A stretch of 64,000 nucleotides of DNA, taken from Myxococcales bacterium. Its GTDB lineage: Bacteria > Myxococcota_A > Polyangia > Haliangiales > Haliangiaceae. Under the pieces are notes generated by a model, which did no database searches, was not told the origin of the DNA, and saw only the letters and a program-made list of their open reading frames with translations. Location of the stretch: positions 62,001 to 126,000 of the forward strand of contig JADJJK010000019.1 in NCBI GenBank assembly GCA_016706545.1, given 5' to 3'. This document shows positions 10,201 to 18,500 of the stretch, one piece after another. Made by a program: the position numbers and the translations under genes. Each line of letters begins with the position of its first letter. The first letter of the stretch is position 1.

Positions 10201-12531
10201 GAGCTCGCCGCGCGGACCCTCGATCTGCCGTTGCGCCTCGGCCCGTTCCAGCAGGGCGCCGTCGCGCTGCAGTGGGAAGGGCTGCCGTTCTACTACCAGC
10301 ACCGACTGCTGCTCATCGCCCAGGCCACCGGGGAGGTGTCGCCGGTGAACGAGGTGACGCAGCGCGACTTCGAGTACCGCACGCCCGATCCGATCTCGAA
10401 CCTGGAGGTGGCGACCTTCTCGTGGACCCCGCCGCCGCCGTTCGCGGGAGCTCCGCTCGACCTGCGCGGCCGGGTGGTGAACGTGCAGCTACGCCAGCTA
10501 TGGGATGCGCTGCCTGCCCAGGCGCAGGCGCGCTGGCCGAGCGAACAGCCCGACGGCACGCACCGAACTCCCGGCTGGGTCCCGGATCTCGACGTGGTCT
10601 ACCAGCTCGTCGAGCTGTTCAGCGGCAACGTCGAGGTCCAGGCGGAGCTCAGCTTCGACGAGCAGCTCGGCCGCTACACTCGCCGCCAGCTCGGCAGGCG
10701 CTTCCTCGCCGAGATCAGCGCCCTGACCGCGCCAGCGAGCGGCGGCACCTACGCTGTGGCGGTATCGATCCAGCAGCTCGCGCAGCAACAGCTCTCGCGC
10801 AGCTACACCGGCGCGCAGCTCGCCGCCATCCCCGCCGCGACCCGGGCCAAGCTGGCGGTGTCAGGTCGACAGCTCTCGTTTGTCGGCATCATGACCCACG
10901 CCGATCTGGCTGCGCTCGAGGCCGTGCTCGACCTCGCCGACTGGCCGGCCGTGCGCGCGCTGCATGACGCCTGGTCCGTCCAGGTGCCAGTCTCCGAGGC
11001 CGTTGCCCAGATCCCGCCGGCGCTCGCCACGATGGTGGACTTCGGCGAGCTCGATGACCTGCCGCTGGTCTGGGATGGCGCGATGTCGCCGGCCGAGCAG
11101 GCGGCGCTGCTGGCGCTGCCCGGCGACCGCGAGTTCAAGGCCGCGCTGGCGCGGCTCGTAGAGACCGCGGGCCAGCAGGCCGGGGTCGTCACGGTCTGTG
11201 CGCCGCTCGCGCCCGAGCCGATGCCGCCGGCGCTGCGGCCACGGGTGACGCTCACCCGCGACGCCGCAGGCCACGCGTACACCGGCCTGCGCTGGTCGGG
11301 GAACCTGGCCGACGCTGACCTCGACACGCTCAAGCGATGGCCGCGCGTGCTGGACCTGGCCAGCGCCGTCACCGCGCTGATCGAGAAGGCCAGCGTCCGA
11401 GTCCACGCGCTGTCCTTGCCGCCAGCGCGACCGCTCCGCGCCGAGCTGCCGCCAGCGCTCGGGCAGCTAGAGCTCGCGGCCGCGCACCTCGGCTGGCTCG
11501 GCCCCGCGCCGACCAACGCGCAGCGCGCGGCGCTGCTGGCCGTCCCGGGCGACGCCGACTTCGTCGACGCTCGCGCGCGACTGCTGGCTGCGATCGACGC
11601 GGAGCGCAGCGTGCCGCTCGGCGCCGCCATCACGCGGCCGACACAGGGGAGCCTGCCGGTTGCGCTCGCGCAGCTCGAGCTCGGCGACGACGCGCTGAGC
11701 TGGAGCGCGCCCGCGCCCACGGCCGAGCAGCGCGCGGCCCTGCTCGCGCTCCCTGGGGACGGCCCGTTCCTCGCGGCCATCCGCGCCTTGCTGGCCGCGC
11801 TCGATGCGGAGACGGCGAGCTCGGTGCCGCTCGCCCCCTTCATCGCGCGCCCGGCACAAGCCGACCTGATAGGGTCGCTGGAAGGACGGCTGCTCATCGG
11901 CACCGACACCTTGCGCTGGGCCTCGCCTGCCCCAAACGATGCCGAGCGAGCGGCCCTGCGCGACCTGGCCGCGGACGAGGTGTTGCTGATGGCGGTCGGA
12001 GCGCTGCGCGACCTGTTCGATGCGGCCCATCAGGTCGCGATGACCGCGCAGCCGGCGCGCCCACGTCAGACCGAGCTGCCGACCTCGCTGACGACGCAGC
12101 TCACGCTCACGCCGACCGGCCTGACCTGGACCGGTCGCTTGCACGACGCGAGCTCACGCGACGCGCTCCTCGCGTTGCTCGGCGATGCGCCGCTCATCGA
12201 GGCCATCCAGCAACTGCTCGCGCAGCTCGACGCGCAGGAGATCGAGGTGCCGTTCCTCTCGGAGGTGCGCCCCACCGCCGACGCGCTCGGTGATCTCGGC
12301 GACAAGCTCATCGTCGGCCGCGCTGCGCTGCGCTTCCACGGCCTCATGCTCCCCTCCGAGATCGCCGCCATCCAGGCGCTGTTTCCGAGCGCCGCGGACC
12401 GACGCGCGGTGCTGCGATTGTACAGCGCCAGCCTGACCAGCGGCATGCGCGGGCGCGAGCTGCGGATCCGGACACGACGCGGCGCCGCCCCGCCGAGCCA
12501 GCTCCACCCCATCCCGCCCAGAGCTCTCTGA
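1249..12531 (+). CDS. Giant protein of unknown function, 3,760 aa, with C-terminal degenerate repeats
   Basis: ATG start is preceded by AGGA about six bases upstream, with open reading to 12531. There is no signal peptide and no convincing membrane helix, so secretion, if any, would need a dedicated route. Residues about 1-1600 are a long run of beta-strand-like segments (alternating hydrophobic pattern, many Gly turns). Residues about 1960-2120 look like a fibronectin type III-type module. Residues about 3190-3730 contain eight degenerate repeats of about 68 residues with a core like AERAALLALPGD. The next giant gene starts 12 bases downstream and is surely co-transcribed. The whole-protein family is not recognised; the beta-rich part could be compared with DUF6603-type giant proteins, and the repeats recall units in large toxin-like (Tc-A-related) proteins. 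Both comparisons are from memory and unverified. Confidence 0.85.
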   Translation: MTARVYMPLSELLDIADLPGHLFLPSAAERFASIYVVSRVVAQTPAGTQLWAEAVFEEELAFDFPLLPLQLVVGPAGDTAPARVRWLLEDEWRFDVEGLPLALRFSPSFLRPVEQGRAFAEIAAQGSLRLTQGTLRHTNPANTFSLPPSEIAGLGFIVSLENILFDFSETESPPELLDLGFDASFRGLYASSGSLTILPMLQRAGGERGITIHARELAVRAQGVTCTLSQEFFIDRLQGSLGQDTEALANLFSPEWQVALSQVSLELRDSALQAFGAAGVLNVPFLDSLLELGLTARLGPAGLVYDASITAAEPGTMATPLGAVAYQTLALTGEIGADMFAAAGTITGLAVDVESFPITCTSASVQVRRGAGALGLGMRVEGLQLGDWGRIAFAELALGELRPDGRVAHRLVFGLDRPLPLGTSGLVLEQGVLTLEVTTGTDGVGDWRELLGNATVDLSAFRLTGAALPGGALAGELRVVFRDGVLQLGESHLRRDAPAGQSPSILGIKRLHLSGQCVAIELSDPQIDYWFQQLAPDLGDRGEPAVHDITLRMVLGSPIQELRLDWDIQGTARTVELPGLQLTVPAAVRLSILLGAAGRPFSNLAVALTFPQDAELVARSKLAWLRGEDRELHGGEGEQPLLELRARARRQATLILLDWDLAAGGLPGFFRQLPDAMPVLDWTSPATLAQLTAYAPVSLRQEDWDLAVHVNLETLPFLHGGAGETSQFLKIAPERTSIQVQIVEHVVRIDLGLNVHLGSMRLETGVPLQFNWETFAFQVPHDLGLALVTSQQIVQPADQHLGLTWRFKGGPATDLDGAVLPGRYHLLTLATNDHNYSLLQAPGAVFEVEYTQLSSEGIGFSITDFALTPKGISLTATVIDRPAKLNGLDTRFRFADSQLVIVENQITDFTLKGSGPLPPALVGDATADIMLQMAQRDGSLTLVSGGAQLKGAKLLECKGTRFAFAVSAIGLRFVYEEAFHLYFTLTGSARFKLAAGDDRDGALALLPNLEIDLVECPLTGDASVLAKHVQFLIELPRPLHFSFLLAFDMELRAIGFLPQAEVFDGDGAMILAGQLKFAQGAGDAADARPDFHKLYIGLPKKGTFIPRIHFAELPVHLNFGSAFRLNGAVEFVDGALEKGFSGEGSLEIQGLPTIAAAFAFLRVRRDAGAPWMRAWFIYVELRKFSVQIPSVPIFLREVGLGFGYRYTLVAIRAADQANDAGKLIKELTTLSRTQGDLSKRDRWAVDLEEAGQDPRWTVVFRALLSQTTGSTAPLSYNEGAEQNLPCLFLLDAVVALRSDLTFLMAARGWLFANYADYLADFKGLREKPVVSGFVLLSPRRKRFLVHAASNPGGQFGNHPPMAALVQRALANSQFSATLLIEPGLLHTELGWPNQLRWQDQLGPLAAEFRGGFIFRVSRDELVTGVSYLARASLTIKSELSLGIVGLNVNAEARVSYGGRFIGLLSLRDPLNSSAMYGGVGLEVMIRFSIELWIRIQRFMVKITRSWSFSFMLEFTASLEFGIVGVSSGGVGLRGVGHLAVAVMGHQFAITVRLGANEGAVGAALQRTQHVLNLGLDASEVEAIPGTTGTGSLARATTRPTSKREPHPAAHELAGDGAVLDAPFQLPGYTSFVVRGTTDAEPSYFVLMPAGERADGSAEPGFLPVPPQSGLAVTADLQLAIPASAPPYTLEQYDPIAGAWVQRAAGGDGARAFSWRVKWDTLIAHGERQTLAPQGGVTAEPTPCTLLLRDYLRSAFLTTETEPGGPGADPILTPLRDPSPLPGAELVEDGRVHNPTEAAFEAAVRGAMEQFRGSPYFRRDPASEYDQLLERAFRDDTSIYAHSGLLDADSATAALAEQQAHQLRGMVIHDLVADLRDYAAAARATPAPLPPATSIAFAMGLVFRVSGPAPSWLSDAVSGGPMISQRLAVDAPAPSAATAQVRTFNVRTADFAVNPPRFERVQQLSDASTIALAWDLVWPEPPSGDLTPAQRDPEHHLVNYQVRRRPLDGNDREVVFTAKGGDALHREPGGVMKRLRRRFQLVDHFDETPEDLALLPVNGKSYLYSITPVDFGGHSGRPLSIVATRFPSDPPAVPVDGEAAVHYVISDSTLAPAHAVPASDLPPLLVPSALTITWTESTTSQHGPVIPIGTHQLVFRRESTLPIGSYGLDSTTQRPSETSLPTSNARPLPTDIKVQIFPEGPSDARTATLTLQALQEAGVFPPANDQRWRPEAWRVFFQAVSLGGVPSSLAPVKVLIRITPDPAAPGESPVPLAERREERRPAELEWLPLPMRFPLLPPEDELATVGPLHVPMPRADGGSTAFVFDPTLANLRHRAHPAALRCVRFRWNQGPSATSRYPLELNAGYRILELDIDAFTTETFADRARLAEALRPIQDVQMIPAEDLPLVPADTLATSQWEAWYPSAVLRRRTGAARAAGSELSAGPWYSWRESVLDWPAWPGLTGAADAGIRDGAHHPTLRAITEALARDHHLELQAPPAMQPQDLAALLKATAPAADPYGWGILQRFGLSVAFRLRSLLSGEVLTGPALLAALHASLADLDDTAARHLHVELLFQSGRAIEVSEQACAAEGLLALVQLSLRPVVRQIRSYGRVVVEGKPGDQVELAITLPAGASCSMVDQGNPAVGQVELAAAPGASVVVRRAVQFPLGGRTTLLFRGRALPTVARVGSAGATTPLTLEPFAATDEHVAYFSVDATALAAELAGAEPHAARSWTAFRRYAESLSSNDPAVADSDKVRVPTTKDQLAPLAATVLRWMQRFFDHGGGGDKPVDRPWVATAYPRSGSPAHAAPDATGRLTYDHRVEDPWAHTYRYYVRPYGRYDLLWQGLRQSPLLFPSTPRFEETTPETTGGGLDVVLDRTRSVARPLVLSSRRLDAPGTPASPAAPGATWEVLVAEHPEQTLASHNQTLARQLAFRQLAYTLVREFAFPRWLSQLGIALAPVPERYPLPPAALPATPERLELSGPLDELAARTLDLPLRLGPFQQGAVALQWEGLPFYYQHRLLLIAQATGEVSPVNEVTQRDFEYRTPDPISNLEVATFSWTPPPPFAGAPLDLRGRVVNVQLRQLWDALPAQAQARWPSEQPDGTHRTPGWVPDLDVVYQLVELFSGNVEVQAELSFDEQLGRYTRRQLGRRFLAEISALTAPASGGTYAVAVSIQQLAQQQLSRSYTGAQLAAIPAATRAKLAVSGRQLSFVGIMTHADLAALEAVLDLADWPAVRALHDAWSVQVPVSEAVAQIPPALATMVDFGELDDLPLVWDGAMSPAEQAALLALPGDREFKAALARLVETAGQQAGVVTVCAPLAPEPMPPALRPRVTLTRDAAGHAYTGLRWSGNLADADLDTLKRWPRVLDLASAVTALIEKASVRVHALSLPPARPLRAELPPALGQLELAAAHLGWLGPAPTNAQRAALLAVPGDADFVDARARLLAAIDAERSVPLGAAITRPTQGSLPVALAQLELGDDALSWSAPAPTAEQRAALLALPGDGPFLAAIRALLAALDAETASSVPLAPFIARPAQADLIGSLEGRLLIGTDTLRWASPAPNDAERAALRDLAADEVLLMAVGALRDLFDAAHQVAMTAQPARPRQTELPTSLTTQLTLTPTGLTWTGRLHDASSRDALLALLGDAPLIEAIQQLLAQLDAQEIEVPFLSEVRPTADALGDLGDKLIVGRAALRFHGLMLPSEIAAIQALFPSAADRRAVLRLYSASLTSGMRGRELRIRTRRGAAPPSQLHPIPPRAL
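10825..12440 (+). repeat. Protein-level tandem repeats (about 8 x 68 codons) inside the giant gene
   Basis: The 3' end encodes eight diverged copies of one unit. The pattern is LP-x2-L, a short beta pair ending in L-x-W or L-x-F with a following Gly or Ser, then an acidic/Ala helix such as AEQRAALLALPGD, then a second helix ending near LLAALDAE. Copies 4 and 5 (about 11442-11810) are the closest to each other; copies 1, 3 and 8 are the most diverged. The DNA itself is not an obvious tandem repeat, so the duplication is old. Confidence 0.7.
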
Positions 12532-12543
12532 AGGAGCGTGATC

Positions 12544-15500
12544 ATGGCCCTCCCGACTCTTCCAGCCTTCAAGATCAACGGCCCCTTCTGGACCGCGGAT
12601 GCCGACCTGCTCCGCTTCTCCACCCCGACTCGCGCCTGGGATCTGCGCGAGCTCTTCGTCGGCCTCGCGTCGCGCAGCATCACGCCGAGCAAGGCGCTGC
12701 TCCCCGGCACCGCGCTGGTCCTCTGCTGGGTCCGCTCGGTCCAGCTCAAGCCCACCACGGCCGCCACGCCGGTCTACAACTTCTCGCGCCGCGCCGGAGA
12801 GACCCCACCGGCCGAGACCATCAGCCCTGCCGAGGTGAAGTCCCTCCTCCTGCAGGGGCAGGTCGCGCTGCTGCTCGTCGAGGCCAACCCGGCGCAGTGG
12901 CAAGGCGAAGACCCCTCACGGCTCGGCACCGTCACCTGCCTGTCGGGCCACATCTCGCTCGATGCCCTGCGCGGCGAGACGACCTCGCGCCCCGCGCTCT
13001 ACAACGCGCTCGATCTGATCGAGGCGGTACCGGCCTCCGATCGTCCCGGCGCCACCGCGCTGCCCGGCGGCCTCTCCGTCCATGCAACCGGCGCGACGAT
13101 CTTCGGGAGCGCGCGCCTGCCGTGGGAGAGCAGCCGGGTCACCGCTCCTTACCAGCTCACCCGGGTGCTACCGGATCCCAACCCGAACCTCACCGGGAAG
13201 GTCCCCACCTACCGTCTCGCCATCGAGCTCGAGCGCACCACCGACGCCGAGCGCGCCACGCTCGCTGCCTCCTGGCGTCGCTTCGCCACCAGCATCGACC
13301 CCGGCAACCCGGCGCTGGGGCGCATCGCGGTGGCGCCGACCACGCGCTGGGTCACGCTCGAGGTCGCCAACCCCGTGGGCATCCCGCGCATGCACTGGTT
13401 CATCCAGCCGTGGAAGGCGGTGCCGAACGCGCTGCCCCTGTACATCGAGCGGGAGGAGCTCAACCTCGTCCTCTCCGACCAGTCCCTGTTCGATCAGCAG
13501 CACCGCGCCACCACCACCGCTCGCACCGTGCTGGGCAGCGTCGTGATCACCCGCACCCAGCCCGGTGGCGGTGCCCCGGCCCAGATCACCGTGGCCATCT
13601 CGGCGGTGCGCGCCGGCACCTCGAGCATCCCCGGCCAGCTCCAGTACCACGCGGTGCGGCCCACCGCCGTCGGTGAAGACTGGCAGGAGCAGGTTGGCCT
13701 ATCCGGAGTCGTCACCGCGTTCGATCCCATCGAGACGCCGCGCGTCTTGCGCGAGCTCCAGGATGTGACGCCCCCGATCTGGCCCCCCGGAGAAGACGCG
13801 GCGCCGCTGCAGCCGGGGGCGCTGTGGGCCTTCTCGCCGCTCGAGGAGGGCTGGGCCCAGCTCCCCGTACCGAACCTCACGACCCAGATGTACGTCGACG
13901 CCCGCTTGGCTCGAGAGCCGACGCCGACCACCGCGCTGCTGACCGGTGCCGTTTCGTACGGCAACGACAAGAGCACGGCCCCCGAGCTCTCCGCCGAGCA
14001 GACGTGGACGATGACCGTGATCGACGCCGACTCGATCGCCGGCACCTGGACGCTGCTGCAACAAGGCGCCACCGATCCGGTGCTCACCGAGATCGCGCTG
14101 ACCCTCACGGGGCCGGAGGTCGCGCTCACCGGCCTGCTGTGGCTGGCGCGCGGTAAGCCGACCGTCGACGACGCGCTGCCGTCGCTCGAGAACTGGGTCA
14201 CCGGGCTGTTCCCGGTGGCGCTCCGCACGGTGGACCCCGAGGTCGAGCTCATCCCACCGCTCGCCACCGTCTCGATCCCGCTGCTCACCTTCAGCTTGCG
14301 CGCCGGCGGAGGGATCGCTCCGTCGGCGATGCTCGGGGCCTGGTCCTTGACCCTCGGCGTCGATCCGCTGCTGTTTCGCGACATGGTCACCGCGAAGCTG
14401 TTGCCGCCAGACCTGTTCGGCGGAGCCACCCCGCTTGGCCGCCAGCCGCTGGTATGGCGCCGCCACCGCACGCTGCCGATGATCCAGGCGCTCCCGCTGA
14501 CCCAGCGCAAGACCCCGCCCAGCCATCCCAGCCCCAGCCGGCAGCTCGTGCCCTTCGAGCTCCCGGTCGCGCTCCACGTGGCGACCGGCCTGTGGATCCC
14601 GTCAGGCTGGACCTTCGGGCGCCCCGCTGGCAACGGCGCCGCGGCCTGGCCGACGGCGCAAGGCGCGTCCGTTCCAGCGCATGAATGGCGCTCGCTGGCC
14701 GATCTGCCGCTCGCGGCGCTGTCGCTGCCCGGGCTGGTGCTCGACCCGCACGCCGTCGGCCGCACCGGGCTGGGCGCCGACACCGACACCAACCTGCCGC
14801 AGCAGTACCGGCACGATCTCCCGTATGTCGATGAGCCCCACGCGCTCGCCCAGCTACCCAAGGTCCGAAGCTGCGCCGATGGTAGCGCGGCCACGCCCGC
14901 CCTCGCGGCGGCGCCAGCCGGCCCGCTCACCCGTGATCAGCTCGCGGGCCACTTCCGAGATCTCTCCGAACGCGCGAGCCTGGCCGCGCTCGACGCGGTC
15001 GCGGCGACGTCTGCCTCGAGCGGCGGCACTCGGGTCGACGCCCTCGTCGAGCCGCTGCCCTGGCCCGTGACGGCGACGCTCACGACCAGCGTGTACCCCG
15101 GAGCGCTCACCTTCGTGGATGGCGGCGGCAGCCTCACCTTGCAGGGCGAAGCTGCGCTCGCGGGCATCAGCGGACGGTTCGACCAGGATGCCGGTGGCGC
15201 ACTCCACCTGGCCACCACCGAGGCCACCACCGAGGCCACCGGCGCCTTTGAGCTCGTCGGTGGCAGCATGGCGGCGACGGCCGAGGCCGGGAGCTTTCGC
15301 GATCAACGAGGACTGCTGCGCGGTGCCTCCGTGGCCTCCCCTGCCGTCATCCGCACGCCGGTTCGCCTCCTCGGAGAGGCCGACGCCTTCGAGCTCACGT
15401 CGCTGCTCGACGCCGTCCCGCTCGCCATCGGCTCCTCGACCTTTGGCCCCCCGACGTTCTGGCGGCTGTGGTTCCGCGACCTCCCCGTCTCGGCGGGGAC

Positions 15501-18500
15501 CTTCCTGCGCGATCGAACCCGCTCGCCGCTGGCCCAGGACATCAACGATCCGGAGGCCACCTCGCGCCGCTTCAACTTCCTCAGCGGCTGGGAGTGGCGC
15601 CTAGAGCCCGACTCGCCGGAGCGCTACTCGCTGTTTGGCCTCGACTTCTTCCCGCTCACTCTCGAGAAGGCCGTGCTCGTCCACGACGACGTCCGCCACC
15701 TGGAGCTGATCGGCCGCCTGCAGCTACCGGTCACCGGCGCCGGCGAGCTCGATGCCCTTGCCAACGCGGTGCGCCTCACCTTCGACTGGAACCTCGCCAC
15801 CAGCCGGCTGGAGCTCTCCGCTGTGGACGCCGCGGGCGGCGCTGGCGAATGGCCGCTGGCGCCCTCGGCCGGCACCACCGGCGAGGCACCACGTATCATC
15901 TGGCCGCAGATCACGCTCACCTCCACGCGCGACGGCGTCCAGCTCGACGGAACCCAGCTCGCGTTCCAGCTCTTCGGCGCGACGTGGCGTATCCCGCTGG
16001 CGCGCCTCGTGTTCGGGCGCGACGCCGCCGCGATCGTCCACCGCTACACCGCGTCGGCCGCGCCCAACGAGCCGCTGGTGCCGCGTCAGCTCGAGCTCGC
16101 GCTCGATCCAGGTGGCGCCGACCATGCGGTCTCGCTGCTATTCGGCGTCCGCCTTGGCCGCGGCGTCACCACGATGGTGGCGGGCCCCTCCCTGATCCAC
16201 GCCTCGACGGCGTTCGCGCCGCCTTCACCGGTGACGTCCGATTCCAGGTGCTCGGCGCCAGCGCCGACTCCATCACCTGGCTCGCCGGCTTCCTCTTCGA
16301 CGACATCGCCCTCGAGCTTGCGCCCACCTCGACGGCGCCGGAGGCTGCGACGTTCCTCGCGGACGAGACCTCGCTGCACTTCCGCTGGGATCGGTACCTC
16401 GACTCCACCTCGGCCCGACTCCAGCTCTTGCCTGGCATGCACCTCGCCACCGGCGTTGCCCCCGGCTTCGCGACCGCCGTCTTGCGCACCTTCTCTGCGG
16501 CAAACGACGTTCCGACCCTGCACCTCACCAGCTCGTTCGTCGAAGCGCTCTTCCGCTGCCGCTGGGGCGAAGCGCTCCAGGAGCCAGCCGGCGAGTCGTC
16601 GCATCCGCTGGCCCGCGTCTGCGGTTCGTCGGCCGGAGACCTCATCTTCGGCTACACCGGCGAGTCACAGGACACCACCTGGGACGAGCAGTCCCTGTTG
16701 AACGGATTCCTCGAGATCAAGGACCTGGTGTCCTGGCCCGCCGCGATGACCGCCGACGCACCGGGCGTCCGCCTCACCCTGCCGGCGGTGCGTGCGCCAT
16801 CGACGACCTCCCTCGATCACCTCCGGCACACGGTCCGCATCCTCTTCGATCAGCACGCCATCCCACCTGGGGTGCTGGAGACCGACGACGGAGATCTGAT
16901 CTTCCGGCTCGCCCCGCAGAAGGGCTGGCGCTTCCTCGCGGTCGTCGAACACCAGCTCATCGAGGTCCTCCCAGGCCCCGCCTTCACGACCCCGCAGGTT
17001 CGCAACGATCGCCGCTGGGTCGCCGTGCAGGAGGTCCGCTTCATGACCCCGGCCGGAGTGAAGGCCGAGCTCCTCGCCATCAAGAACGATGCGCTCAAGC
17101 TGCAGGCGCCCGTCGGCGGCACCGCGCTCGTCGGCGACGCATCGTATGGCGTCTTCGGCGCCGGGCTGCGAGCCCTGCTCGCCGAGGGCGCCGCCCCCGC
17201 GCTCGACGCCCTGCCAGGCAGCACGATGCTCGTGGAGACCAGCGCCGCCAACTGGCTCAAGGAGCTGCCGGTGACGACGTCCGCGCCCACCGCGCTGCAG
17301 TACCTGCCCAACGGCACCCAACTCGCGGCCCTCTCCAGCCCCGACGACTACGCGCCCACCGATCCCCGCGACCCGGCCTGGATCCTGGTCACCATGCCGT
17401 TCATCGGCCGCCTGCAGGATCAAGAGCGCGACGCCCTGGCGCTCCCGTTGCCGCCTGGCACGCCCGCGCCGCTCCCGCTCCAGGTCGATCCGGTCCTCGA
17501 GCTGTTCCGTCGCAAGGCCAGCCCTGCTGCGCTACCACCGCTCCTGCTGGCGTTCACCGCGTGGGCGGAGTCCACCCCCGCCAGCGTCGGCTTCTCCGCC
17601 TTCGACAACGCCATCGGCCGCACCTTCGCGCGCCTCGATCCGCGCGCCCTCGAGGAGAGCTGGTTCTACGTGCAGAACAGCGCCCACGAGCCGCTCCCCG
17701 AGGGCATCCGCAGCGTCATGGCCACCGCCTCCGAAAGCGTCGCCCGCCTCGGCCGCCCTACGGCCCTCGCGCACCTGTACGGCGGTTCACGCGGATTCTA
17801 TCCGCCGCAGTGGTCGCCTGATGGAGATCACGTCGTGCCCAGCGGCACCGACAACAAGCTGATCTGGCGCCCCAACCACCTCTTCGTGCTTCAGACCGTC
17901 GCCAGCCAGCCGCCAGCTACCTCGCCGCCCTATGGCTGGCTTGCCGTCGGCCTGCAGCTTCTGACCGGCCTCTTGCGCCGCACCGCCGGCACGACGTTCA
18001 CCTCGCGGCGCCACGTCGCGGCGACGCAGATCCCGCTTCGCCTCGCCGGCACCCAGGTGCAAGTGGCCTGGTGGTCAGCCCGTTTCTCAGCCTCGAGCTC
18101 CGCCCAGCGCCGACCGCCAGCGACCTGCGGGTCGTCATCGCCGAGCTCCTCGCCATCAACGGCGCCTCGGGCCGTCTCCGCCCCGTCGCCAGTCAGAGCT
18201 GGGAGTCCACCGCGGCGATCGCCGGCCACGAGCGCGAGCTCGCCACCGCGTGGGCGCGCGAGACGCACCGGCGCCTGAGCCCCGAGTCGCCCGTCGCCGT
18301 CCTCCGCTACCGCGAGCTGCGCTCGGCGGCAGCAGGCGCCTCCTCGACGAGCGCGTCCTTGATCACCAACTTCGCCTTCGGCCTCGTCCCCGACGTGCAG
18401 GCGCCACGCACGCTGGCCAGGCGAGTCTTCCGGCTGCGCTCCCCGGTCTCGCAGCTCCGCTTCCGCGACGGACGCTTCGGAGGTGCCGTGATGCCGGGCG

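Noticed and set aside
16195..16215. Programmed ribosomal frameshift in the second giant gene
   Set aside because: No slippery heptamer, and the shift is mended by a single G in a GG doublet, as at three other sites in the window; a sequencing error is simpler.
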